This document shows, piece by piece, positions 1 through 5,671 of a stretch of 6,723 nucleotides of DNA. The notes under the pieces are model-generated. The model searched no databases and was not told the DNA's origin. It saw only the letters and a list, made by a program, of their open reading frames with translations. Source of the stretch: Gammaproteobacteria bacterium (lineage in GTDB: Bacteria; Pseudomonadota; Gammaproteobacteria; Thiohalospirales; Thiohalospiraceae); the NCBI GenBank assembly GCA_014762485.1, contig JABURU010000202.1:1-6723 (forward strand), read 5' to 3'. The position numbers and the translations under genes are program-made. Position 1 is the first letter of the stretch. Every line of letters starts with the position of its first letter.

Positions 1-609
1 TATAAAATCACTCAGCGACATCAACCGAGGCTTCACCTAGTCGTTTTACTCGGCCCATCTCACCGGCTTAGCTTTAATGGTATGGCGCTGTGCTCCAGCG
101 ATTATTATCAAACCCCTCTGGGCAATGTTGCGATTGATCATCAGCTCGATAATGAGTTACTTGAGATATCTACTATCTCGATACTGGACGAAGCGCATAA
201 AATGGAGCATAGCCTGGAGGTCCAGTTACCATTTTTACAAACCGTACTGGATGAATTTCACCTCATCCCTATTGTGGTTGGTGACTGCAAACCAGAGACT
301 ATTAGCCAGGTTTTGGAACTCGCCCTACAGCAGGATAATACCCTGATAGTCATTAGCTCAGATCTAAGCCATTACCATGATTATCAATATGCCAAACAGA
401 TAGATCAGCTTACCTCGGATGCCATCGAGCAACTCCGTTATGAAGATATTGCTTATGAACAGGCCTGTGGCCGCAATCCCATACGAGGACTGCTGGCTTA
501 TTCAAGAGCCCATCATTTACATGCCAGCGTCGTGGATCTGCGCAATTCAGGTGATACCGCGGGGCCAAAAGATCGGGTTGTTGGTTATGGAGCCTATGTT
601 ATTCAATGA
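1..609 (+). CDS. amrB: AmmeMemoRadiSam system protein B (Memo family), 5'-truncated by window edge
   Basis: The reading frame is open from base 1, so the true start lies outside the window; the ATG at 82 is internal. 202 residues are visible, against roughly 260-270 in the family, so perhaps 60-70 N-terminal residues are missing. Memo proteins share a fold with class III non-haem iron dioxygenases, and human MEMO1 binds metal through two His and one Cys. The matching positions are all visible, numbered from the first visible residue: His21 in LGPSHR, His70 in MEHSLEVQLPF, His124 in SSDLSHYH and Cys156 in ACGRNPI. The protein ends GYGAYVIQ, as is typical. The stop overlaps the start of the next gene in ATGA, suggesting translational coupling to the AMMECR1 partner. 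Family assignment is secure. The reaction is not established, and no radical-SAM gene is visible. Confidence 0.93.
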   Translation, partial: YKITQRHQPRLHLVVLLGPSHRLSFNGMALCSSDYYQTPLGNVAIDHQLDNELLEISTISILDEAHKMEHSLEVQLPFLQTVLDEFHLIPIVVGDCKPETISQVLELALQQDNTLIVISSDLSHYHDYQYAKQIDQLTSDAIEQLRYEDIAYEQACGRNPIRGLLAYSRAHHLHASVVDLRNSGDTAGPKDRVVGYGAYVIQ

Positions 610-1196
610 CTAAACCCAACAATATCGAACAACAGTTGTTATTATCTCTGGCAGCAAATTCCATCCGTTATGGCCTGCTTAAAGGCAAACTGATATCGGC
701 AATGCCATCAGACTACCCAGAAGCTATACTGCAACATCACGCCAGCTTTGTCACCCTGGAAATTAACCACCAGCTTCGAGGCTGTATCGGTACCCTGCAA
801 GCCCATCGGACATTAGTTGATGATGTAAATGAAAATGCATACTCGGCCGCATTTCGTGATCCACGGTTTCCGCCGTTAAGCCTGGAAGAATTTCCATTGC
901 TAGATATCCACATCTCCATACTACAACCGGCAAAAGATATGCAGGTTACGGACGAAGCTGATTTACTATCACAGTTACGCCCAGGGATAGATGGGTTGAT
1001 TTTGCAGGAGGGACCACACCGGGCAACATTTTTGCCTTCAGTCTGGGAGTCATTGTCGACACCTGAGCAGTTTGTTAGCCAGCTAAAATTAAAAGCCGGT
1101 TTACATAGAGATTACTGGAGTAAAACGATCCATTTTCAGAGCTATGAAACCTTTTCATTTGCCGCGAACATCAGAGAGATTGACATCGATAGCTAG
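606..1196 (+). CDS. amrA: AmmeMemoRadiSam system protein A (AMMECR1 domain)
   Basis: A 196-residue protein made almost entirely of one AMMECR1 domain. The family hallmark LRGCIGT lies at residues 57-63, with the conserved Cys60. It is followed by the ENAYSAAFRDPRFPPLSLEEF block, also characteristic, and by LILQEGPHRATFLPSVWE near the middle of the C-terminal half. The length is normal for a single-domain bacterial AMMECR1 protein. The ATG at 606 overlaps the amrB stop by 4 nt, so the pair is probably one operon with coupled translation. AMMECR1, Memo and a radical-SAM protein recur together in bacteria and archaea, which implies a shared pathway, but the substrate and reaction are unknown. 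No signal peptide or membrane segment is seen, so it should be cytoplasmic. The TAG stop directly abuts the stop of the convergent pentapeptide gene. Confidence 0.93.
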   Translation: MTKPNNIEQQLLLSLAANSIRYGLLKGKLISAMPSDYPEAILQHHASFVTLEINHQLRGCIGTLQAHRTLVDDVNENAYSAAFRDPRFPPLSLEEFPLLDIHISILQPAKDMQVTDEADLLSQLRPGIDGLILQEGPHRATFLPSVWESLSTPEQFVSQLKLKAGLHRDYWSKTIHFQSYETFSFAANIREIDIDS

Positions 1197-2069
1197 TTAC
1201 TTGCATTCACCTTTCGAGCCTGGTGCGCACTTTGTCCCGTCTATCCAGTAAGCATGATCCAGGATCACACCTTTTAGGTCAGTCCCTTCCAGTAACGCAT
1301 CCGTTAAGTCCGCATACGCAAGGTTTGCATTATTTAAATTTGCTCCTCTTAGATCACTATTACGCAAGCTGGCACCAACCATCTGCGCCGATGAAAAGTT
1401 TGCATCTTGTAAGCTTGCCGAATTAAACGAGCTGTAACTTAACTTACTTGACGTAAAGTTGGCTTTATCCGCCTTTGCCAGGTTTAAACTGGCATTCTCG
1501 ATATGAGCCGAAGATAAATCCGCCGCATGCAGCGACCTTCCATCCATATTGCAGTTATTCCACACCACACCGGGGCCAGCTGGGGCCTGGCAATCAGCGA
1601 CAGCGTAATCATCGCTGGGAGTATAGAGGTAAGCAAACCATAAAATAGTCGCCACCACAGTTAAGGTTAGCAATAAAAAGAGCGTTCCATGCAGTGGCCG
1701 TCTGGAGTGTTCGATCACCTGCTCACGCACTTCCCGGTAATGTACGATCTCTTCCGTCTCAGGTGCTCTGCGCTCCTGTTTACCATCTTCACGACCTACA
1801 CGCCGCTCATCCGCCCACCTTTTAGCCGCCTCCAGCTTTTCACGGTTTTCCGGGATACTCATATCAAGATTTAAAACATCGGGCACGATGTTGTCCCAGC
1901 CACTCACGCGCTTCCAGCTAATTTGATCCTCACTCAATTCATCATCGAGACGAACCCTTCCCAAAAGTATGTAGCGAGTGATCTGTCCGGCAGGAAAAGG
2001 CCCACTGATCTCTTCGCCTCGGCGGGTATAAAGGATCAGGTTTTGATGCGGATTGTTATCATAATTCAT
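1197..2069 (-). CDS. Membrane-anchored pentapeptide-repeat protein with GYF_2-like N-terminal domain
   Basis: A 290-residue protein with four visible parts. Residues 11-66 resemble a GYF_2/DUF4339-type domain: a Tyr, a SGPF turn, a LLGR helix end, then SWKRVSGW. Residues 70-125 are a charged, probably helical linker. Residues 129-149 are one hydrophobic transmembrane helix. Residues about 181-275 are pentapeptide repeats of the A(D/N)LXX type, around 19 units, or nearly five turns of a right-handed quadrilateral beta-helix. The tail is WIDGTKCAPGSKGEC. Basic residues before the helix put the N-terminus inside, so the repeat domain should be periplasmic. Cys160, Cys173, Cys281 and Cys289 all lie on that side and could form disulfides. 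The ATG at 2069 has only a weak Shine-Dalgarno. Function is unknown; by architecture it could couple a periplasmic scaffold to a cytoplasmic peptide-binding module. The GYF_2 assignment is by resemblance only. Confidence 0.87.
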   Translation of the reverse strand: MNYDNNPHQNLILYTRRGEEISGPFPAGQITRYILLGRVRLDDELSEDQISWKRVSGWDNIVPDVLNLDMSIPENREKLEAAKRWADERRVGREDGKQERRAPETEEIVHYREVREQVIEHSRRPLHGTLFLLLTLTVVATILWFAYLYTPSDDYAVADCQAPAGPGVVWNNCNMDGRSLHAADLSSAHIENASLNLAKADKANFTSSKLSYSSFNSASLQDANFSSAQMVGASLRNSDLRGANLNNANLAYADLTDALLEGTDLKGVILDHAYWIDGTKCAPGSKGECK

Positions 2070-2073
2070 ATAG

Positions 2074-2100
2074 TAAAGCTTTTTATTATCAAGACGATAT
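2074..2100 (+). promoter_or_regulatory. Candidate sigma-28 (FliA) promoter for the fliK-like/FlhB-like operon
   Basis: TAAAGCTT at 2074-2081, an 11-nt spacer, then GACGATAT at 2093-2100. The enteric FliA consensus is TAAAGTTT-N11-GCCGATAA, so the match is 7 of 8 and 6 of 8 at exact spacing. Transcription would start near 2107, leaving a leader of about 70 nt before the ATG at 2181. The downstream genes are flagellar, which fits. The -35 element lies only a few bases upstream of the start codon of the divergent pentapeptide gene. Confidence 0.6.
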
Positions 2101-2101
2101 A

Positions 2102-2135
2102 TTTATAACTAGCCAATATTTGGCCGCTATGTCAA
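2102..2135 (-). promoter_or_regulatory. Weak candidate sigma-70 promoter for the pentapeptide-repeat gene
   Basis: On the minus strand a perfect TTGACA (2135-2130) is followed after 22 nt by TATAAA (2107-2102). Each box is good, but the spacer is about 5 nt longer than the preferred 17, so this promoter would be weak or need an activator. A short palindrome (2112-2124) occupies the spacer. No better -10 box is seen at normal spacing. Confidence 0.25.
2112..2124. repeat. Short palindrome in the divergent intergenic region, possible operator
   Basis: An inverted repeat GCCAA / TTGGC separated by TAT. It lies just downstream of the predicted start site of the rightward FliA promoter and between the candidate -35 and -10 boxes of the leftward promoter. 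A regulator bound here could affect both directions. The arms are only 5 bp, so chance is a real alternative. Confidence 0.3.
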
Positions 2136-2142
2136 TAATAGC

Positions 2143-2167
2143 CAGAAGATTTCTCTTCTGCAGAGGA
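2143..2167 (+). promoter_or_regulatory. Leader stem-loop next to the Shine-Dalgarno of the fliK-like gene
   Basis: CAGAAGA (2143-2149) and TCTTCTG (2154-2160) form a perfect 7-bp stem with a TTTC loop. The next seven bases, CAGAGGA (2161-2167), contain the Shine-Dalgarno AGAGGA and nearly repeat the first arm. The middle arm could instead pair with it through five base pairs, one of them G-U. The two pairings exclude each other. The Shine-Dalgarno sits 13 nt from the ATG at 2181, which is long. Confidence 0.35.
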
Positions 2168-2180
2168 AAATCAACCCGCT

Positions 2181-3539
2181 ATGTATGTAAAAGGGCCGGA
2201 TAGCCCACCACTGCTAAATCTACAGACCGTCACCTCTGGCAAACTGCGTGGTGGCTGGCAAACCGGGCAATTACTGAAGGCATTTGTCGTAAATGCTGGC
2301 CAAAATGGTAGCGCCACGCTGGAAATAAATGGCCAACAGGTTCGTGCGCAGCCGCAAAACCAGGCCCATACACCTCTCAAGGCGGGACAGGTGTTGCAAC
2401 TGGAGGTGATGAGAACCGGAGAGCAGCCAGTATTAAAAGTTCTTAACCCTCCTGCCACACAACACGAAATTATGACCCGCGGTGTCAAACAGGCTCTGCC
2501 CCAGCAACAACCTCTGCAACAGGTCATCTCCTCTCTGCAAAAGCTGGCGGACTCCGTCGGCGGCGATGCGGGAAAACAGCTTAAATCGCTAAGCACCCAG
2601 ATCCTCAATCAGCTGCCACAGTTACAGCAACTGCGCTCTGGTACAAATGTAAAACAGGCGGTGGAAAACTCAGGGCACTTTCTTGAGGCCAAGCTACGTC
2701 AACTATTGGATAACAGTGGGCAGGATGGCAAGACGCAACTCAACCAGGATATGAAGGCCAATATTTTGCGTTTATTAAGCGCCTTGCGTAGCAACAACCA
2801 GAGCTCCATCCTGCCACAGCCTAAAGGCATGCCTGAGCCACAAGCAGCAAAACCGGCGGCTTCCGCCTTGCCGCAGCAGACAAGCTCACCATCTCCACAG
2901 AGAGGGACAGAGGCCGCCTCTCAGCACCGTTCACCACCGGAGCAACCACTGACACAAGCCAGTAACCGCAGCCCTGCTCAGGGCGCCGGAGTATATCAGA
3001 CGGTTCAACGCAGCGGTGGCGAACAAACGCAGGCTCAACCCATTATGGCCTCCTCTCGCCCTGCACTGGAGGCCCAACAGCAACTGGAGTCCGGCATAGC
3101 TAGGATCCAGTTTAACCAGCTACAGAGCATTCAGCAGACCGACTCACAACAACGCCCCAGCTGGCTCATCGACATCCCGATCAAGCAGGCCGATGGCCGA
3201 GTGGATAACTTACAGATTCAAATTCAGCGCGAACGTGAAGCGCAGAAAAATAATCCCGAGGGCAGTATCTGGAGCGTCTCACTGGCATTTGAACTCCAGC
3301 AACTGGGCGCGATCCGTGTTGGCCTGACGCTAGTAGGAACTAACCAGATAGGCATTAGCCTATGGGCGGATCAAGCGGAAACCGTACAGCTATTTAACCA
3401 GCATATGGATAATCTACGCGATAGAATGCAGGAAGCGGGCCTGACGGTAGGTCGTGCAGGGGTACAGCAGGGAGTGCCTTCTACCGAGGCCCCTGAACAG
3501 GTATTTGCCGATAACAGCCTGGTGGATGAACAGGCATGA
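2181..3539 (+). CDS. fliK: FliK-type flagellar hook-length control protein
   Basis: A 452-residue protein. Residues about 20-90 form a small domain with the pattern WQTGQLLKAFVV, ATLEING and AGQVLQLEV, seen at the N-terminus of many FliK-like proteins. A conserved SGHFLEAKLR block lies near residue 165, followed by DMKANILRLLSAL. Residues about 215-310 are low-complexity and rich in Gln, Pro, Ser and Ala. Residues about 327-430 match the FliK C-terminal Flg_hook domain: SVSLAFELQQLGAIRVGLTLVG, then SLWADQAETVQLFNQHMDNLRDRMQEAGL. That domain contacts the FlhB C-domain to switch export from rod/hook to filament substrates. The next gene encodes an FlhB C-domain-like protein and overlaps by 4 nt, so the two probably work together. 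Related genomes often carry a main fliK in the fliE-J cluster, so this may be a second, accessory FliK; the symbol names the family, not proven orthology. A FliA-type promoter lies upstream. Confidence 0.85.
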   Translation: MYVKGPDSPPLLNLQTVTSGKLRGGWQTGQLLKAFVVNAGQNGSATLEINGQQVRAQPQNQAHTPLKAGQVLQLEVMRTGEQPVLKVLNPPATQHEIMTRGVKQALPQQQPLQQVISSLQKLADSVGGDAGKQLKSLSTQILNQLPQLQQLRSGTNVKQAVENSGHFLEAKLRQLLDNSGQDGKTQLNQDMKANILRLLSALRSNNQSSILPQPKGMPEPQAAKPAASALPQQTSSPSPQRGTEAASQHRSPPEQPLTQASNRSPAQGAGVYQTVQRSGGEQTQAQPIMASSRPALEAQQQLESGIARIQFNQLQSIQQTDSQQRPSWLIDIPIKQADGRVDNLQIQIQREREAQKNNPEGSIWSVSLAFELQQLGAIRVGLTLVGTNQIGISLWADQAETVQLFNQHMDNLRDRMQEAGLTVGRAGVQQGVPSTEAPEQVFADNSLVDEQA

Positions 3540-3832
3540 GTGACGACAACACCGAGCAGGAGATAAACGCTACTCCCAGTGTCGTTGCCCTGCAATATGA
3601 TGGTGAACAGGCCCCCAAAGTCGCGGCCAAAGGACACGGGGTCGTCGCCGAACAAATCCTCGCGCTGGCAGAAGAGCACGATATCCCATTACATGAAGAT
3701 CCCGATCTGGTCACCCTGTTATCGAAGCTGGATCTGGGTACAGAAATACCCTCAAACCTGTATATAGCAGTGGCAGAGATCCTGGCCTTTGCCTATATGA
3801 TCAGCGGCAAGACACCCAGATCAGAAGAGTAG
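3536..3832 (+). CDS. Small FlhB C-terminal-domain-like protein (FhlB/YlqH/FlhX type)
   Basis: 98 residues aligning with the cytoplasmic C-domain of FlhB: VVALQYDGEQAPKVAAKG, VAEQILALAEEHDIPLHEDPDLVTLLSKLDLGTEIP, then LYIAVAEILAFAY. The four FlhB transmembrane helices are absent. The position of the NPTH autocleavage site reads NATP (residues 11-14): Asn and Thr remain, but the Pro and His needed for self-cleavage are gone, so cleavage is not expected. Such stand-alone proteins are known next to FliK-like genes (Bacillus YlqH beside YlqG) and as FlhX in Helicobacter, where it can substitute for part of FlhB. The 4-nt overlap (ATGA) with the fliK-like gene supports a joint role in export switching. 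Expected to be cytoplasmic. The exact role is inferred. Confidence 0.87.
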   Translation: MSDDNTEQEINATPSVVALQYDGEQAPKVAAKGHGVVAEQILALAEEHDIPLHEDPDLVTLLSKLDLGTEIPSNLYIAVAEILAFAYMISGKTPRSEE

Positions 3833-3842
3833 AGCATTTCGT

Positions 3843-4241
3843 TTAGAAACTGCGCTCCATGCGGTGCAGCATGGACACCAGTTCAGCCTCACCTCGCGTC
3901 AGGCCACAAATATCTATCAACTCATCGACCGATGAGCCCTTTTGCGCCATCTTAATCGCCTGCTGGAAGGTTTGCCCCTCCGGATCGGCCTGATCCAGTT
4001 GCTGCTCCTGGCGCTGGCTAAGCTGTTTGAAGGACTTCTCAAGTAAGTGGACGCGCTCTCCCACCCCTACAGCGGCCGACACTATGGCACGCATATCAGA
4101 CTTTAACTGATGCAGCTCTTCCTGCATCCGACACTTACTACGCTGTAACCGAATCACAAAAATGACGAGCACTAAAAATAGAAAAAGGACTGTCAACAGG
4201 ACAGTCCCCAGGTAAGGTTGAAGCTTTATCAGTGCATCCAT
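3843..4241 (-). CDS. DUF2802 family protein, chemotaxis-cluster associated membrane protein
   Basis: 132 residues. Residues 11-32 form an N-terminal transmembrane helix rich in Leu, Val and Phe. Residues about 34-85 are a predicted coiled coil (RSKCRMQEELHQLKSDM through KQLSQRQEQQLDQ). Residues about 90-132 carry the DUF2802 signature QAIKMAQKGSSVDELIDICGLTRGEAELVSMLHRME, which reads like a small helix-turn-helix but may be a protein interaction module. The gene starts 6 nt after the cheW stop, as in Vibrio and Pseudomonas, where a DUF2802 gene follows cheW. I know of no established function; context suggests a tie to chemotaxis arrays or the pole. An intrinsic-terminator-like hairpin lies inside its first 20 codons. 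The Shine-Dalgarno is weak (ACGG), suggesting translation coupled to cheW. Confidence 0.88.
   Translation of the reverse strand: MDALIKLQPYLGTVLLTVLFLFLVLVIFVIRLQRSKCRMQEELHQLKSDMRAIVSAAVGVGERVHLLEKSFKQLSQRQEQQLDQADPEGQTFQQAIKMAQKGSSVDELIDICGLTRGEAELVSMLHRMERSF
4174..4209 (-). terminator. Intrinsic-terminator-like hairpin inside the 5' coding region of the DUF2802 gene
   Basis: Read on the minus strand, GGACTGTC (4207-4200) and GACAGTCC (4194-4187) form a perfect 8-bp stem with a CTGTT loop. Two G-U pairs can extend the base. TTTTT (4186-4182) follows directly, then C, TA and a second TTTTT (4178-4174). This is the textbook form of a Rho-independent terminator in the sense direction of the cheW-DUF2802 transcript. 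The hairpin begins about 40 nt after the cheW stop and covers codons 12-19 of the next gene. The T-rich part also encodes Leu/Phe of a membrane helix, so selection on the protein could explain the T runs but not the perfect stem. Confidence 0.55.
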
Positions 4242-4247
4242 AATCCG

Positions 4248-4730
4248 TTACAGGTTGGCCATTTCCTGCCACTCTTCATCGGTTAGCAGTTTATGCAGGT
4301 CGACAAGGATTAACAGGTTTCCATCTCGGCTAGCCACGCCCTGAATATACTTGGAGCTTTCATCGTTACCTACATTAGGAGCCGTCTCGATATCACTGCT
4401 ATTTAGTCGCATAACCTCAGAGACACTGTCGACGAGAATACCTACTACTTGTTCATCAACTTCTATGATTACGATACGGGTTGAATCAGTCACATCCACA
4501 GGAGGCAACGCAAAACGCTTACGGGTATCAAGCACGGTTACCACATTACCGCGTAGGTTGATGATTCCGATCACATAATCAGGGGCACCAGGAACTGGCG
4601 TAATTTCAGTATAACGAAGTACTTCTCGTACCTGGGCAACAGGCACACCATATTTTTCCTCGGCCAGGTAAAACGTTACCCACTGGGTATCAAAATCATC
4701 GTTATTGGTATCTGTTTCTGTATTTTCCAT
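4248..4730 (-). CDS. cheW: Chemotaxis coupling protein CheW
   Basis: A 160-residue single CheW domain, the usual length. Visible features are VTFYLAEEKYGVPVAQVREVLRY (residues 18-40), TPVPGAPDYVIGIINLRGNVVTVLD (44-68, with the conserved INLRG and Arg60), a DSTRIVIIEV strand, GILVDSVSEVM, and the C-terminal SKYIQGVASRDGNLLILVDLHKLL. CheW links methyl-accepting receptors to the kinase CheA in cytoplasmic arrays. The first 15 residues are acidic and variable. It follows parP after 101 bp, a gap long enough for its own promoter, and a sigma-28-like element lies there. The ATG at 4730 has only a distant GAGG about 11 nt upstream; the other nearby ATG (4746) is out of frame, so this start stands. 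Confidence 0.97.
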   Translation of the reverse strand: MENTETDTNNDDFDTQWVTFYLAEEKYGVPVAQVREVLRYTEITPVPGAPDYVIGIINLRGNVVTVLDTRKRFALPPVDVTDSTRIVIIEVDEQVVGILVDSVSEVMRLNSSDIETAPNVGNDESSKYIQGVASRDGNLLILVDLHKLLTDEEWQEMANL

Positions 4731-4795
4731 CGAAGCCAGGCCTCATTCTCTAATTCGTTGACTTTACCGCAAATAGTCAGTCCCTTTGTAGGTAT

Positions 4796-4822
4796 GTATC
4801 GGCAGTTTAACAATTTTTTTCA
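4796..4822 (-). promoter_or_regulatory. Candidate sigma-28 (FliA) promoter for cheW
   Basis: In the 101-bp gap between parP and cheW the minus strand has GCCGATAC (4803-4796), 7 of 8 to the FliA -10 consensus GCCGATAA. Exactly 15 nt upstream is TGAA (4822-4819), 3 of 4 to the TAAA core of the -35. The start site would be near 4789, giving a leader of about 60 nt. A competing reading is a sigma-70 promoter, TTGTTA (4813-4808), 17 nt, TACAAA (4790-4785), with 4 of 6 at each box. The gap shows no other gene. Confidence 0.5.
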
Positions 4823-4831
4823 ATTTAAATA

Positions 4832-5671
4832 CTACTCAGCCGGCGCTTCCTCACCATTTGCAAGCAGTAGAATTAATCCCTGGGCATCCAGTAAGGCGCA
4901 CATTTGGTCGATCACCGTTCCCGCCAGCCACTTACGCCTGGTTCGGGATGTGCGCCACTTAACCTCATCCGGGGTCAGGGTGATCACTTCGGAAACACTA
5001 TCGCAGGCAATGCCCCACGAGCTATCACCGATCAAGACAATGCGATCCAGGCCTGTATTGGCATTAGATTCATGTTTTTGTCTAATCTTTTCCGGTATCA
5101 CCAGTTGTGACAGTTCGATTACTGGCAATGTTTTACCACGGTTATCCAGCAGTCCTCGATACCATGGTGCATGGTTAGGCATTGGGGTCAGGCTATCCGG
5201 CCACTCCAGAATGCCATCCAGCTCCACCAGAGGAAGCGCCATATTCAGACCGGAGAGCTTAAACAGTAATACCTGAAAGTCTTCCTCCGCCCAGCTCGGC
5301 ATGCCCTCCCATTGACTCTCCGTTGCCACCGCCGTGCTTGGCTCGGCCACGGTTTCGAGGTTCGGTTCCAGCGTCTCTATGACGATCTCCGGCTCAGGTA
5401 TAACCGGAGCAGGGGTATCAACAACGGGGGACTCAACCGGCGGTGCGATCGTTGGCGCAACCTCCGGTGTTTCGATCGCCGGAACGGCCTCGGTAACCAT
5501 AGGCTCCGGGATCTGTACAGGTTCTTCAACGGCCAGCGTCGCCGTTTGTGGCATCAGGTCTGAACTATCTTCATCCGCCTCAGGAACATCACGCAGCAAT
5601 GATTCCAGATAGACACTTATCGCGTCTTTTTCCTCGACCAGGATCTCTTGCTTCTCTTTGCCTTCCACCAT
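4832..5671 (-). CDS. parP: ParP, CheW-like chemotaxis array localisation protein
   Basis: 279 residues. A short N-terminal segment (about residues 15-35, ISVYLESLLRDVPEADED) precedes a Pro/Glu/Val/Ala-rich, probably disordered linker (about 45-125). Residues about 130-272 are a CheW-like domain: FQVLLFKLSGLNMALPLVELDGILEW, HAPWYRGLLDNRGKTLPVIEL, RIVLIGDSSWGIACDSVSEVITL and AGTVIDQMCALLDAQGLILLL. In Vibrio the C-terminal AIF domain of ParP binds CheA and receptors, while its N-terminal part binds the ATPase ParC, tethering arrays to the pole. Position fits exactly: the ATG overlaps the parC stop by one base (TAATG) and cheW lies downstream. AGAGG upstream of the ATG serves as Shine-Dalgarno. 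Which N-terminal residues bind ParC is inferred. Expected to be cytoplasmic. Confidence 0.92.
   Translation of the reverse strand: MVEGKEKQEILVEEKDAISVYLESLLRDVPEADEDSSDLMPQTATLAVEEPVQIPEPMVTEAVPAIETPEVAPTIAPPVESPVVDTPAPVIPEPEIVIETLEPNLETVAEPSTAVATESQWEGMPSWAEEDFQVLLFKLSGLNMALPLVELDGILEWPDSLTPMPNHAPWYRGLLDNRGKTLPVIELSQLVIPEKIRQKHESNANTGLDRIVLIGDSSWGIACDSVSEVITLTPDEVKWRTSRTRRKWLAGTVIDQMCALLDAQGLILLLANGEEAPAE

Noticed and set aside
2110..2140. Possible sigma-54 (-24/-12) promoter around TTTGGCC
   Set aside because: No GC dinucleotide at the required distance downstream of GG.
2171..2608. 145-residue open frame on the minus strand opposite the fliK-like gene
   Set aside because: Its composition (Cys, Trp and Pro rich) is that of a shadow of Gln-rich codons, and it has no domain pattern.
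3507..3514. Perfect GCCGATAA (FliA -10 consensus) inside the fliK-like gene, 21 nt before the FlhB-like start
   Set aside because: The bases at the proper -35 position are GGCC, with no resemblance to TAAA. The stretch encodes A-D-N in frame and is probably chance.
3856..3875. Inverted repeat TCCATGC / GCATGGA with a 6-nt loop just past the FlhB-like stop
   Set aside because: No T tract on either side, and it lies within the DUF2802 coding sequence. It could slow polymerase but is not supported as a terminator.
4758..5276. 172-residue open frame on the plus strand opposite parP
   Set aside because: Antisense shadow of a clear CheW-like protein. It has no recognisable domain and no good ribosome site.
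5330..5560. Possible tandem repeat in the Pro/Glu/Val-rich part of parP
   Set aside because: Repetitive amino-acid composition without a constant DNA repeat unit; a normal disordered linker for ParP.
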